A stretch of 64,000 nucleotides of DNA, taken from positions 1 through 64,000 of the forward strand of contig JBBSLP010000008.1 of assembly GCA_038255145.1 (NCBI GenBank), written 5' to 3'. Below the pieces are notes generated by a model that was not told where the DNA came from, did not search any database, and was given only the letters and a program-made list of their open reading frames with translations. The translations under genes and the position numbers were made by a program. Origin of the DNA: WHTX01 sp038255145. GTDB lineage: Bacteria; Actinomycetota; Acidimicrobiia; Acidimicrobiales; CAIXPF01. Shown piece after piece: positions 8,595 to 16,541 of the stretch; the stretch's first letter is position 1; each line of letters begins with the position of its first letter.

Positions 8595-9611
8595 ATGGCG
8601 CAGAGCCCGGCCGGGCGCAACCAGAGTTCCGCCGCTGGTCGCGGCGCTGGACCGCCCCGGGTGGTGGTCCTCACCGGTCGCGCCGACCGTCGCAGCCTGC
8701 CCGTCACCGGATCGGTCACCGTGGGCGGCGACGGCGACGTGTGTGACCTGGTCATCTCGGCCCCTGACATCGCCCGACGCCACTTCCGCCTCATCCCCGT
8801 GGACGACGGTGTGGCCGTGCGGGACCTGCGCACCCGGGCGGGCACGTTCCGCAACGGTCGGCGCCTGCTGGGCCCCGAACTGCTCGAGGACGGCGACGTG
8901 CTCACCGTGGGCGACGTCGACCTGCGCTTCGACGTCGACTCCCGCCCGCTCGGCCGCCGCCACCGGGCCGCGGCGGGGCCGGGTGGGTCCAACGGCCGTC
9001 CCGCCGTCGCCCCTGGTGCCCCCCTCGACCGCCGCAGTGCCCTGGCCGAGGCCCTGCGCACCGCCCTGGCCGCGGGGCCCGACGCCGGCTCGGCGGCGGG
9101 GACGGGGGCGCCGGCACCGGCCCGCACCGTGCTCCTGTGCCACGACCCCGCCGACCGCGACGTGGCCGACCTGCTCGTCGCCTACCTGCAGCGTCGGGGC
9201 CACGCCGTGTGGATCGACCGCTCCCCCCCCGACGCCACCGACGGCTGGCGGGGCCGCCTGCTCGACGTGGCCTGGAGCAGTGACGGGGCCCTCTTCCTGG
9301 TGTCCCCGGCCGGGGCGGCGTCCGAGCGCCTGCGACGCGAGGTCCACGTGGCCGGGGCCGAGGCCCTGCCCGTGCTGCCCGTGGTCGTCGACACGGCCGA
9401 GCTCGAGGACGACCTGGCCTGGTACCTCGACGAGCACCCCCCCGTCGACCTGCGCAGCGATCCCATGGCCGGGCTGGCCGCCCTGGCCGTGGCCGTCGAG
9501 GCCCTCCCCACCCGCCACGTGGCCCGGCCCCGCCGCCTGCTGTTGGCCCTGGTCGTGGCCACCATCGTCATCGCCCTGGCCATCGCCAGCGTCCGCAGCG
9601 TCCTTGGCTGA
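8595..9611 (+). CDS. Membrane-anchored FHA-TIR domain protein
   Basis: The 338-residue product has three parts. Residues 22-118 resemble an FHA domain (SVTVGGDGDVCDLVIS, ARRHF, TFRNGRRL). Residues 177-305 resemble a bacterial TIR domain: TVLLCHDPADRDVADLL, a GHAVWIDR strand, a LFLVSPAGAASERLRREV helix region in which Glu249 aligns with the catalytic glutamate of NAD-cleaving TIRs, and PVLPVVVD. Residues 314-333 form a C-terminal membrane segment. The FHA phosphopeptide site looks altered: the usual Gly-Arg and the Ser of SxxH are replaced (GGDGD and ARRH). The ATG at 8595 has a -10 box 7 nt upstream. The next two genes form one unit with it. NADase activity and a signalling or defence role are inferences. 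Confidence 0.75.
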   Translation: MAQSPAGRNQSSAAGRGAGPPRVVVLTGRADRRSLPVTGSVTVGGDGDVCDLVISAPDIARRHFRLIPVDDGVAVRDLRTRAGTFRNGRRLLGPELLEDGDVLTVGDVDLRFDVDSRPLGRRHRAAAGPGGSNGRPAVAPGAPLDRRSALAEALRTALAAGPDAGSAAGTGAPAPARTVLLCHDPADRDVADLLVAYLQRRGHAVWIDRSPPDATDGWRGRLLDVAWSSDGALFLVSPAGAASERLRREVHVAGAEALPVLPVVVDTAELEDDLAWYLDEHPPVDLRSDPMAGLAALAVAVEALPTRHVARPRRLLLALVVATIVIALAIASVRSVLG

Positions 9612-10944
9612 GGCCCCGATCCCCGCCCCCCCGCCGGGGCCGCCCGTCGGCGCGCCCCCGACAGCCGCCGTTCCCGAGGCCGGGATCCCGGGGGCCACGG
9701 TGGCCGCGCTCACCTTCGGCCGTTGGGCCACCAACGTGGCCAACCGGATGGTGTTCCCCTTCCTCCCCGCCCTGGCCCGGGGCTTGGGAGCGTCCCCCGA
9801 GGCCCTGGCCGCGGCGCTGTCCGTACGCGAAGGCACGGGTCTGGCCATGCCCCTGCTGGGCCGGCGCTACGAGGCCCGCCCCCGGCAGGGCATGGTCACC
9901 GGTCTGGTGGGCGTCATCGTGGCCCTGGCCGTGGCCGCCGTGTTCCGCAGCCTGGTGGCCTTCGCCGTGGCCATGGTGGCCGCAGGCCTGTTCAAGGGGG
10001 CCTACGACCTGGCCGTGGGGGGCTGGGTGGCCCGCCACGTGCCCTACCAGCGCCGCAGCCGGATCATGGGCGTGGTCGAGACCTCGTGGGCCGCAGCCCT
10101 GCTCGTGGGCATGCCCCTGGTGGGCCTGGCCATCGCCGTGGGCGGGTGGCGGGCTGGCCTGGCCGTCCCCCTGGTGCTGAGCGCAGCCTCCCTGGTCCTC
10201 GTGTTGCGGGTCGTGCCTGCCGACCCGGCCACCGACCCGGCCACCGGCCCGGCTGCAGGTGGCGAGACCCGGGCCCACCGCGGCGGGGACGAGGCCGAGC
10301 TGGCTGGCGATCCCGACCGCACGCGGGCCCACCGACGCGAACGGCGGGCCATCTGGCGCCGGGCCGGCGGCCTGTTCGGGGCCCTCGCCCTGGCCTGCCT
10401 GGCCACCCAGCTGGTGCTGGTGGTGCAGGGCCTGTGGCTGGAGGACAACTTCGGCATCTCCACCGCGGGCATCGGCGTGGCCGCCATCAGCGTGGGTGCC
10501 GCCGAACTGGTGGCCACCGGGTCCAGCGCGCTGTTCAGCGACCGGCTGGGGAAGCGCCGCTCCGCCCTCATCGGCGCCGTGCCCATGATCGCCGCCCTGG
10601 CCGCCCTGGGCGCGGCCGAGGCCCACCTGGTGGCCGGCCTCGCCGCCCTGGCCGTGGCCATCGGCGGCTTCGAGCTGTTGTTCGTGTCGTCGTTGCCCCT
10701 GGTGGTCGAACTGGTGCCCGAGGCACCGGCGGAGACCCTGGGCTCGGCCGTGCTCTGCTTCACCCTGTCCCGGGGGATCGGCACCCTGGTGGCCCCGTGG
10801 TGCTACGAATGGGCGGGCATGGGAGGGACCGGGGTCATCGCCGCCGTCGTGGGCCTGGGCGCCCTGGGCTGCTTCGTGACCCTGGTGCACGAACCCCCCA
10901 CCCATCGACCGAACCCACTCGAGCCCCGCGGGACCACCTCATGA
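9604..10944 (+). CDS. Major facilitator superfamily transporter
   Basis: The 446-residue integral membrane protein has about twelve hydrophobic segments and a charged central loop near residues 200-250, the usual MFS layout. The first helix region carries GRWATNVANRMVFPFLP, and the motif-A-like loop after helix 2 reads GRRYEARPRQG. The substrate cannot be read from sequence. The TTG at 9604 is chosen because it overlaps the stop of the FHA-TIR gene by 8 nt, which favours coupled translation; a GTG at 9700 is the alternative and would remove a Pro/Ala-rich leader of 32 residues. It is followed 30 nt later by the nucleotidyltransferase gene. Confidence 0.85.
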   Translation: MAEAPIPAPPPGPPVGAPPTAAVPEAGIPGATVAALTFGRWATNVANRMVFPFLPALARGLGASPEALAAALSVREGTGLAMPLLGRRYEARPRQGMVTGLVGVIVALAVAAVFRSLVAFAVAMVAAGLFKGAYDLAVGGWVARHVPYQRRSRIMGVVETSWAAALLVGMPLVGLAIAVGGWRAGLAVPLVLSAASLVLVLRVVPADPATDPATGPAAGGETRAHRGGDEAELAGDPDRTRAHRRERRAIWRRAGGLFGALALACLATQLVLVVQGLWLEDNFGISTAGIGVAAISVGAAELVATGSSALFSDRLGKRRSALIGAVPMIAALAALGAAEAHLVAGLAALAVAIGGFELLFVSSLPLVVELVPEAPAETLGSAVLCFTLSRGIGTLVAPWCYEWAGMGGTGVIAAVVGLGALGCFVTLVHEPPTHRPNPLEPRGTTS

Positions 10945-10974
10945 CCGGTGCGCTGTTGTGATGGGAGGACGACG

Positions 10975-11616
10975 GTGATCGGTGCCTACCCGGGCTCCTT
11001 CAACCCGCCCACCCGGGCCCACCTGGCCATCGCCGAAGCGGCCCGGGAGGCCTTCGGCCTGAGCCGGGTCGACCTGGTCGTCTCCCGCCGGGCCCTCGAC
11101 AAGGAGCACGTTGACCGCCCCCTCTTCGAGCACCGCCTCGACGTGTTGCACCAGGTGGCGTCGAGCCGGCCATGGCTGGGGGTGACGGTGACCGACGCCC
11201 AGCTGCTGGTGGACATGACCGGGGGCTACGACGTGCTCATCGTCGGCGCCGACAAGTACCACCAGCTCTTCGACACCCGCTACTACGGCGGCTCCGACGC
11301 CGCCCGCGACGAGGCCGTGGCCCGCCTGCCCCGCCTGGCCGTGGCCCCCCGCCCACCCCTCGAGGTGCCCGACGAGCTCGTGCTCGTGGTCGACCCCCGT
11401 CACGCCACGGCCTCGTCGACCGCGGCCCGTCGGGGCGCAGCCGAGCTCATGGTGCGCGAGGCGTCCCGCTTCGACCGCCGCACCGGGGCGTGGACCGACC
11501 CCGCCCGCTACGAGCGCTGGTTGGCCGGCGGCGAGCAGGGCCGCCCCCGACGCGGTGGCCCCGGACCTCGACCCCCGGGCGGGGATGGCCACCAACCCGA
11601 GGTCGAGCCCGACTAG
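10975..11616 (+). CDS. NMN/nicotinate-mononucleotide adenylyltransferase-like nucleotidyltransferase
   Basis: The 213-residue protein belongs to the HxGH nucleotidyltransferase fold. The N-terminus reads IGAYPGSFNPPTRAH, where the usual (H/T)xGH appears as TRAH, without glycine. LIVGADKYHQLFD matches the GxD segment of NadD, and SSTAARRGAAEL matches the C-terminal ISSTxIR motif. The family transfers AMP or CMP to a phosphate; NadD-type activity on nicotinate or nicotinamide mononucleotide is the closest guess, CoaD-type is possible. The GTG at 10975 is chosen because GGGAGGA lies 5 nt upstream. The C-terminus ends in a Gly/Pro/Arg-rich tail. Its position behind a TIR gene makes an NAD link attractive but unproven. 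Confidence 0.7.
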   Translation: MIGAYPGSFNPPTRAHLAIAEAAREAFGLSRVDLVVSRRALDKEHVDRPLFEHRLDVLHQVASSRPWLGVTVTDAQLLVDMTGGYDVLIVGADKYHQLFDTRYYGGSDAARDEAVARLPRLAVAPRPPLEVPDELVLVVDPRHATASSTAARRGAAELMVREASRFDRRTGAWTDPARYERWLAGGEQGRPRRGGPGPRPPGGDGHQPEVEPD

Positions 11617-11682
11617 CGGTGCGTCGCTCAATTGGCATGGGCAGGTCGGCGAGGACCGGTCGTCGCTGGGAAGGACGCAGGA

Positions 11683-11710
11683 GCCCCGCTCACCTGGTTG
11701 TGAGCGGGGC
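11683..11710 (+). terminator. Hairpin terminator candidate
   Basis: GCCCCGCTCAC (11683-11693) pairs perfectly with 11700-11710 around a 6-nt loop, 66 nt after the nucleotidyltransferase gene. There is no T tract. Nothing else was seen in the 230-nt gap 11617-11846. Confidence 0.55.
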
Positions 11711-11846
11711 GACGAGGACGCAGCCAGCGGCGGTCGGGACCGGCGAGATGCCCCGACCAGTTGGACGACGTACCACTAAGGTCCGTGACCTCATGAGGAC
11801 CTCGTGAGGGCACCCCGGTGCCGGGCGAGCACGCTGTGAGGGCGCG

Positions 11847-13184
11847 GTGAGGACATCGGCATCGGCGGTCCGCACCGTCAGCGGCCTCGACGTGGTGCGG
11901 GCGCCCACGGGCCGCACCATGGCCGGTGCCGTGGGCGCCTACCTGGTGCTGGCCGTCATCCTGGCCGCCCTGGTCTCCTTCTCGCACGACAACTTCTCCG
12001 CCGGCGAGTACACCCCCGACTACGAGGTCACCACCCCCCACGTGCTCGAGGGCTGGTACCAGTTCGACGCCGGCTGGTACGACCGCATCGCCACCCGGGG
12101 CTACGACCACGTACCCGACTCCCAGTCCCCGGTGGCCTTCTTCCCCGCCTACCCCCTGGCCATCCGGGCCGTCTCCCCCCTGGTGGGGGGCAACGAGGGG
12201 GCGGCAGGGACGCTGGTCACCTTCCTGTGCGGCATCGTCTCCGTGGCCCTCTTCGCCCTGTGGAGCCGCGACCACCTCGAGGCCCGGGCCGTGCCCTGGG
12301 CCATCGCCGCCCTGCTGCTGTTCCCCTACAGCTGGTACCTGGTGGGGGCGGTCTACGCCGACGCCCTGTTCCTGGCCGCGGGCCTGGCCGCCTTCGTGCT
12401 GTTGGAACGCGACCGCCCCCTGTTGGCCGGCCTGGCCGGCGCCGTGGCATCGGGGGCGCGGCCGGTGGGCCCCGCCGTCGTCCTCGGCCTCGTGGTGGTG
12501 ACCCTGGAGCGACGGGGCGCCCTGGTCCCCCTGGCCGCCCGGACCCCCGCCCTGGGGGTGCAACGCCAGCGTGCTGCGGCCACGTCGACCAAGGCGGCCC
12601 GGCTCGAGCGCTGGCGGTCGCGGCTGCGGACGTGGCTGGTGGGCCTGGGTGCGCCCCGTTCGGTCAACTGGCGGCGACTGCGGTCGGGCGACGGCTGGGT
12701 GCTGCTGTCCGCCGGCGGTTTCGTGGCCTACAGCGGCTACCTGTGGGTGCGCTTCGGGGATCCCCTGCTGTTCAACTCGGTGCAGCGCTACTGGGACCAG
12801 CCCTCGGGCCCGGCGACCTGGGTGAAGGCCCACCTGTGGGGCAACATCCTGCTCAACTTCGCCGACAAGCCCCGCTACCTGCTGGGGTGCCTGTTCCAAG
12901 GCGCCCTGACCGTCTCGGCCATCCTGCTGGTGCCCCGCCTCATCCGCCGCTTCGGCTGGGGCTACGGTCTGCTGGTGTTCGCCCTGATGGGTGTTCCCCT
13001 GCTCGGCAGCAAGGACTTCCAGGGCACCGGCCGCTACCTGCTCGCCGCGTTCCCCCTCTTCGCCCTGGCCGGCGAGTGGCTGGCCGACCGCCCTCCCCGT
13101 GTGCGTGGCGCCGTCCTCGCCACCAGCGCCGCCCTCCTCCTGCTCTGGACCCACCTCTACGCCCGAGGCTTCTATGTCGCCTGA
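11847..13184 (+). CDS. PIG-V-like membrane mannosyltransferase (GT-C fold)
   Basis: The 445-residue protein has a single N-terminal helix, a periplasmic loop and a chain of hydrophobic helices. The loop holds the family signature YQFDAGWYDRIATRGYDH followed by VAFFPAYPLAIR, typical of bacterial relatives of GPI mannosyltransferase II (PIG-V), which use polyprenyl-phosphate sugars as donors outside the membrane. A basic cytoplasmic loop occurs near residues 215-275. The GTG at 11847 follows GAGGG. It overlaps the next gene by 11 nt, a GT2 that could make the polyprenyl-phosphate sugar donor. The acceptor, protein or envelope glycan, is not known. Confidence 0.75.
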   Translation: MRTSASAVRTVSGLDVVRAPTGRTMAGAVGAYLVLAVILAALVSFSHDNFSAGEYTPDYEVTTPHVLEGWYQFDAGWYDRIATRGYDHVPDSQSPVAFFPAYPLAIRAVSPLVGGNEGAAGTLVTFLCGIVSVALFALWSRDHLEARAVPWAIAALLLFPYSWYLVGAVYADALFLAAGLAAFVLLERDRPLLAGLAGAVASGARPVGPAVVLGLVVVTLERRGALVPLAARTPALGVQRQRAAATSTKAARLERWRSRLRTWLVGLGAPRSVNWRRLRSGDGWVLLSAGGFVAYSGYLWVRFGDPLLFNSVQRYWDQPSGPATWVKAHLWGNILLNFADKPRYLLGCLFQGALTVSAILLVPRLIRRFGWGYGLLVFALMGVPLLGSKDFQGTGRYLLAAFPLFALAGEWLADRPPRVRGAVLATSAALLLLWTHLYARGFYVA

Positions 13185-13971
13185 CCTGTCGCCTGAACCG
13201 ATGCCGCGGTCGCCTGAACCGACCCCTTCGCGGTTCCCTTCCATCACCTTCTTCTTCCCCATGTGGAACGAGGAGGAGCAGATCGAGCGCACGGTGGCCG
13301 CGGCCCGTGAGGCCGGCGAGCGCCTGCAGGTCGAGGGTGAGGTCGACGACTACGACATCCTCATCGTCGACGACGCCTCCACCGACAGCACCGGGGCCAT
13401 CGCCGACCGCCTGGCCCGCGACGATCCCCGGGTGCGGGTGGTGCACCACCCCTCCAACCGCAAGCTGGGCGGGTCGCTGAAGACCGGGTTCGCCGAGGCC
13501 ACCGGCTCCCTGGTGCTCTACACCGACGCCGACCTGCCCTTCGACCTGCTCGATGTGGAGAAGGCCATCCGCCTGCTGCGCATCTACGAGGCCGACATCG
13601 TGTCTGCGTACCGCTTCGACCGCACCGGTGAGGGCCCTCGACGCCTGGTGTACTCCTACGCCTACAACCACCTGGTGCAGGTGGCCCTGGGGCTGAAGCT
13701 GCGGGACGTGAACTTCGCCTTCAAGCTCGTGCGCCACGAGGTGCTCGACAAGGTCGAGCTGCGCAGCGAGGGCAGCTTCATCGACGTCGAGCTGCTGGCC
13801 CGGGCCGAGGCCGCCGGCTTCCGCATCATCCAGTTCGGCGTGGACTACTTCCCCCGCAGCCGCGGCGTGTCCACGCTGTCGTCGTGGCCCGTCATCCGCC
13901 GCATCGTGCGGGAGGGGCGGGACCTGCTGCCCGAGCTGCGGGCCGCCCGCCGCGCCGGGAACGGCGGCTGA
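13174..13971 (+). CDS. Family 2 glycosyltransferase (dolichyl-phosphate sugar synthase-like)
   Basis: The 265-residue protein has a GT-A fold. Motifs are ITFFFPMWNEEEQIERTV at the N-terminus, ILIVDDASTDSTGAIAD for nucleotide-sugar binding, LGGSLKTGFAEATG, the metal-binding DADLPFD, and a C-terminal IDVELLARAEAAG region. This pattern is close to polyprenyl-phosphate mannose or glucose synthases. No membrane helix is seen, so it should act on the cytoplasmic face. The ATG at 13174 has GAGG 5 nt upstream and overlaps the previous gene; the first 25 residues are a Pro/Ser-rich leader (SPEP repeats), and ATG at 13201 is possible. It likely provides the donor for the mannosyltransferase upstream. 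Confidence 0.85.
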   Translation: MSPDLSPEPMPRSPEPTPSRFPSITFFFPMWNEEEQIERTVAAAREAGERLQVEGEVDDYDILIVDDASTDSTGAIADRLARDDPRVRVVHHPSNRKLGGSLKTGFAEATGSLVLYTDADLPFDLLDVEKAIRLLRIYEADIVSAYRFDRTGEGPRRLVYSYAYNHLVQVALGLKLRDVNFAFKLVRHEVLDKVELRSEGSFIDVELLARAEAAGFRIIQFGVDYFPRSRGVSTLSSWPVIRRIVREGRDLLPELRAARRAGNGG

Positions 13972-13979
13972 CGCCGGTC

Positions 13980-14897
13980 GTGGCCGGCACCTACGGGTCG
14001 ACATCGGCCGACAAGCTGCTCATCGTCAACGCCGACGACTTCGGCCTCACCCCCGGGGTGAGCCGGGGCATCGTCGCCGCCCACCGCCACGGCGTGGTCA
14101 CCTCGGCGTCGCTGCTGGCCGTGGCCCCCGCCTTCGAGCTGGCCGTGGCCCTGGCCTCGGCCGGAGACGCCGACGGCCTGGGCATCGGCGCCCACCTGGC
14201 CCTGGTGGGCGAGGACCCCCCGTTGCTGTCGGCCCGCGAGGTGCCGACCCTGGTCACCCGGACCGGCGACTTCCGGGCCTCGTGGCGACCGTTCCTGGCC
14301 TCCGCCGCGGCCCGGCGCATCGACCCCGACGACATCCGCCGCGAGCTCGGGGCCCAGCTCGACCGGATCGCCGGGGCGGGGATCGTGCCCACCCACCTCG
14401 ACACCCACCAGCACCTGCACCTGTGGCCGCTCGTGGGCGACGTGGTCATCGAGCTGGCCGTGGCCCGGGGCGTGGCCGCGCTCCGGGTGCCGGCATCGGC
14501 CAACGCTGGCCCCAAGGGCCGGGGCATCAACCGCCTGGCCCGCCGCCTGGGCCGCGCCGCCACCCGGGCCGGACTGGCCACCCCCTCGGCGTTCGCCGGG
14601 TTGGACGAGGCCGGCGCCCTCGACCTCGGTGCCCTGTTGGGCGCCATCGACCGCCTGGGACAGGGGGGCGGGGCCAGTGCCGAGGTCGGCTGCCACCCCG
14701 GTGAGGCCGAGGATCCCGAGCGCCGTCGCTACCGCTGGGGCTACCGCTGGGCCGACGAGCTCGACGGCCTGCGGGCCACCGCAGCCCGCGGCGCGGTGGT
14801 GGCCGGCGACTTCCGCCTGGGCACCTTCGCCGACCTGGCCGCCACGGCCGGTGCCACCGGCGTCCGTGGCGCGGCCGTGCGGGCCGACCGACGGTGA
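13980..14897 (+). CDS. YdjC/ChbG-type carbohydrate deacetylase
   Basis: The 305-residue protein has the YdjC fold for removal of acetyl groups from N-acetylated sugars. Metal ligands are seen in LIVNADDFGLTPGVSRGI (Asp), in PTHLDTHQHLHLWP (His pair) and in EVGCHPGE near the C-terminus. HpnK, the hopanoid-associated member, shares these motifs, but no hopanoid gene is nearby. The GTG at 13980 lies 8 nt after the GT2 stop, so it is probably coupled. The surrounding glycosyltransferases suggest it edits a sugar on a lipid-linked or envelope glycan (inference). Confidence 0.85.
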   Translation: MAGTYGSTSADKLLIVNADDFGLTPGVSRGIVAAHRHGVVTSASLLAVAPAFELAVALASAGDADGLGIGAHLALVGEDPPLLSAREVPTLVTRTGDFRASWRPFLASAAARRIDPDDIRRELGAQLDRIAGAGIVPTHLDTHQHLHLWPLVGDVVIELAVARGVAALRVPASANAGPKGRGINRLARRLGRAATRAGLATPSAFAGLDEAGALDLGALLGAIDRLGQGGGASAEVGCHPGEAEDPERRRYRWGYRWADELDGLRATAARGAVVAGDFRLGTFADLAATAGATGVRGAAVRADRR

Positions 14898-15559
14898 GCC
14901 TGCACCGACCGCCGGCGGCCCGGGACGCGCTGTCCCGCTACCAGCCCCTGGGTACAGCCACCAGGACCCACGTGGCCATCCGCTGGCTGACCTGCCCCTT
15001 CGCCGCCGTCGAGGCCGCCGTGCCCTCGTCGGGCCGGGTGCTCGAGTTGGGGTGCGGGCACGGCCTGTTCGCTCTGTTCGCCGCCCTGTCGTCGCCCTCC
15101 CGCTCGGTGACGGGGGTCGACATCGACGCCGACAAGATCGCCATCGCCGCCGCCGCGGCTGAGGGCGTGGCCAACCTCGAGGTGGCCGCGGTGGGGCCCG
15201 GTTGGGTGCCCGACGGCAGCTGGGACGCCATCGTCATCATCGACGTGCTCTACCTGCTGGGGGCCGAGCGGGGCGGGGCCCTGGTCGACGCCTGTGCCGC
15301 GGCGCTGGCTCCCGGGGGGCGACTGGTCATCAAGGAGATCGAGGTGGCACCGCGCTGGAAGCACGGCCTGGCCGTGGCCCAGGAACTTGTCGCCACCCGG
15401 GTCACCCGCATCACCCAGGGCGACACCGTGGCCTTCCTCCGTCCGAGTGACATCGCGGCGCGGCTGGTGGCGGCGGGCCTCGTGGTCGAGGGCGCCGCCA
15501 TCGACCACGGCTACCCCCACCCCCACCACCTGCTGGTTGCGACGCGACCAGCGTCGTAG
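14894..15559 (+). CDS. Class I SAM-dependent methyltransferase
   Basis: The 221-residue protein has a Rossmann-like methyltransferase fold: motif I VLELGCGHGLFALFAA, the acidic loop GVDIDADKIAIA, WDAIVIIDVLYLL and PGGRLVIKEIEV. Its start GTG overlaps the stop of the deacetylase (GTGA), so it belongs to the same transcription unit. The N-terminal segment DALSRYQPLGTATRTHVAIR resembles methyltransferases found with glycosyltransferases. The substrate is not known; a sugar or polyprenyl-linked glycan would fit the context. Confidence 0.85.
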   Translation: MSLHRPPAARDALSRYQPLGTATRTHVAIRWLTCPFAAVEAAVPSSGRVLELGCGHGLFALFAALSSPSRSVTGVDIDADKIAIAAAAAEGVANLEVAAVGPGWVPDGSWDAIVIIDVLYLLGAERGGALVDACAAALAPGGRLVIKEIEVAPRWKHGLAVAQELVATRVTRITQGDTVAFLRPSDIAARLVAAGLVVEGAAIDHGYPHPHHLLVATRPAS

Positions 15560-15584
15560 CGCCAGCGCCGCCCGCGCCCATGAT

Positions 15585-15632
15585 CTGAACGCATGCACGT
15601 ACCGCCCCGGTAGGCGGATGCGTCCGGTTCAG
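15585..15632 (+). terminator. Three-tier stem-loop after the glycan unit
   Basis: Outer CTGAAC/GTTCAG, middle GCAT/ATGC and inner CCGCC/GGCGG (15602-15606 with 15613-15617) nest into one interrupted stem. It lies 26 nt after the methyltransferase stop. A terminator is the simplest reading; the bulges leave room for another structured RNA. Confidence 0.4.
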
Positions 15633-15728
15633 CGGACGAGCGCCTGACCAGGCCGACGTGCGACAGCTGGGTACCTACCGGGGGATGCCCCCGTCGGCCC
15701 GTGGTCAGAGCGGGAGGGGTCGAGCCTC

Positions 15729-15734
15729 TACGCT
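15729..15734 (+). promoter_or_regulatory. -10 box of the second methyltransferase gene
   Basis: TACGCT lies 6 nt before the GTG at 15741, without a Shine-Dalgarno; leaderless transcript likely. Confidence 0.5.
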
Positions 15735-15740
15735 GGCCGG

Positions 15741-16499
15741 GTGACGACCTCGACAGGCCCCAGGCCGGGTGCCGACTACTTCGACGTCATGGCCGACCAC
15801 GTCGACGACGGCTGGTGGTACGAAGCCCGCCGGGCCTTCCTGGCCGACGAGCTGGCCGACGTGGACGTGTCCGAGGGCATCGCCCTCGACGTGGGCTGCG
15901 GCGCCGGCGGGTCGTTGGCCGTGCTCAGCGCGCTGGGCGCCAAGCTGACCGTGGGCACCGACCTGGTGCCCGAGGCCCTGGCCCACGCCGTGGGCAAGGT
16001 GCCGGGGGCCGAGCTGCTGGCCAGCCGGGCCGAGGACGTGCCGTTGCGGTCGGGGACGGCAGGGCTGCTGGTCAGCCTGGACGTGCTCGAACACCTCGAC
16101 GACGACGTGGCCGCATTGCGTGAGTACCACCGCCTGCTGCGCCCCGGCGGCCTGCTCATCGTCACCGGGCCCGCCTACCCGGGCCTGTGGGCCGAGCACG
16201 ACGAGTGGGCCGGCCACCGCCGCCGCTACACCCGCCAGGGCATGGTCAGCGCGGTGAAGACCGCCGGTTTCGAGGTCGAGCGGGAGACCAACTACTTCTC
16301 GTTCCTGGTCCCCCCGGCCATCCTCATGCGCCGCACCCCGTTGCGCCGCCTGTTCTCGGGCAGCGACGATGACGCCTCTGCATCTCCCCTGGTCAGCAGG
16401 GTCCTGGGCACCGCCGCCCGCCTCGAGCGCGCCGTGCTGCGTCGCCGTCCCGAGCTGTCCGTCGGCCTGTCCCTCCTCGTCGTCGCCCGCCGCCCCTGA
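15741..16499 (+). CDS. Class I SAM-dependent methyltransferase (type 11)
   Basis: The 252-residue protein carries motif I ALDVGCGAGGSLAVLSALG, GTDLVPEALAHA, LLVSLDVLEHLDDDVAALRE and RPGGLLIVTGPAYPGLW, a standard methyltransferase 11 domain over residues 40-165. HDEWAGHRRRYTRQG after the core is typical of methyltransferases near sugar-polymer genes. The C-terminal third has a hydrophobic patch (NYFSFLVPPAILMRRTPLRR) that may touch the membrane. It has its own promoter, separated by 181 nt from the glycan unit, and points toward the HDAC-like gene that is convergent 42 nt downstream. Substrate unknown. Confidence 0.85.
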   Translation: MTTSTGPRPGADYFDVMADHVDDGWWYEARRAFLADELADVDVSEGIALDVGCGAGGSLAVLSALGAKLTVGTDLVPEALAHAVGKVPGAELLASRAEDVPLRSGTAGLLVSLDVLEHLDDDVAALREYHRLLRPGGLLIVTGPAYPGLWAEHDEWAGHRRRYTRQGMVSAVKTAGFEVERETNYFSFLVPPAILMRRTPLRRLFSGSDDDASASPLVSRVLGTAARLERAVLRRRPELSVGLSLLVVARRP

Positions 16500-16541
16500 G
16501 GCTGCGCTGGCGGTGCCGCCGAGCACGGCCGCTCCCGCTGG

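Noticed and set aside
8543..8596. 18-codon leader peptide for ilvB attenuation
   Set aside because: No ribosome binding site, and its only rare codon TTA is the complement of the -10 box on the opposite strand, so chance is sufficient. The hairpins themselves are kept.
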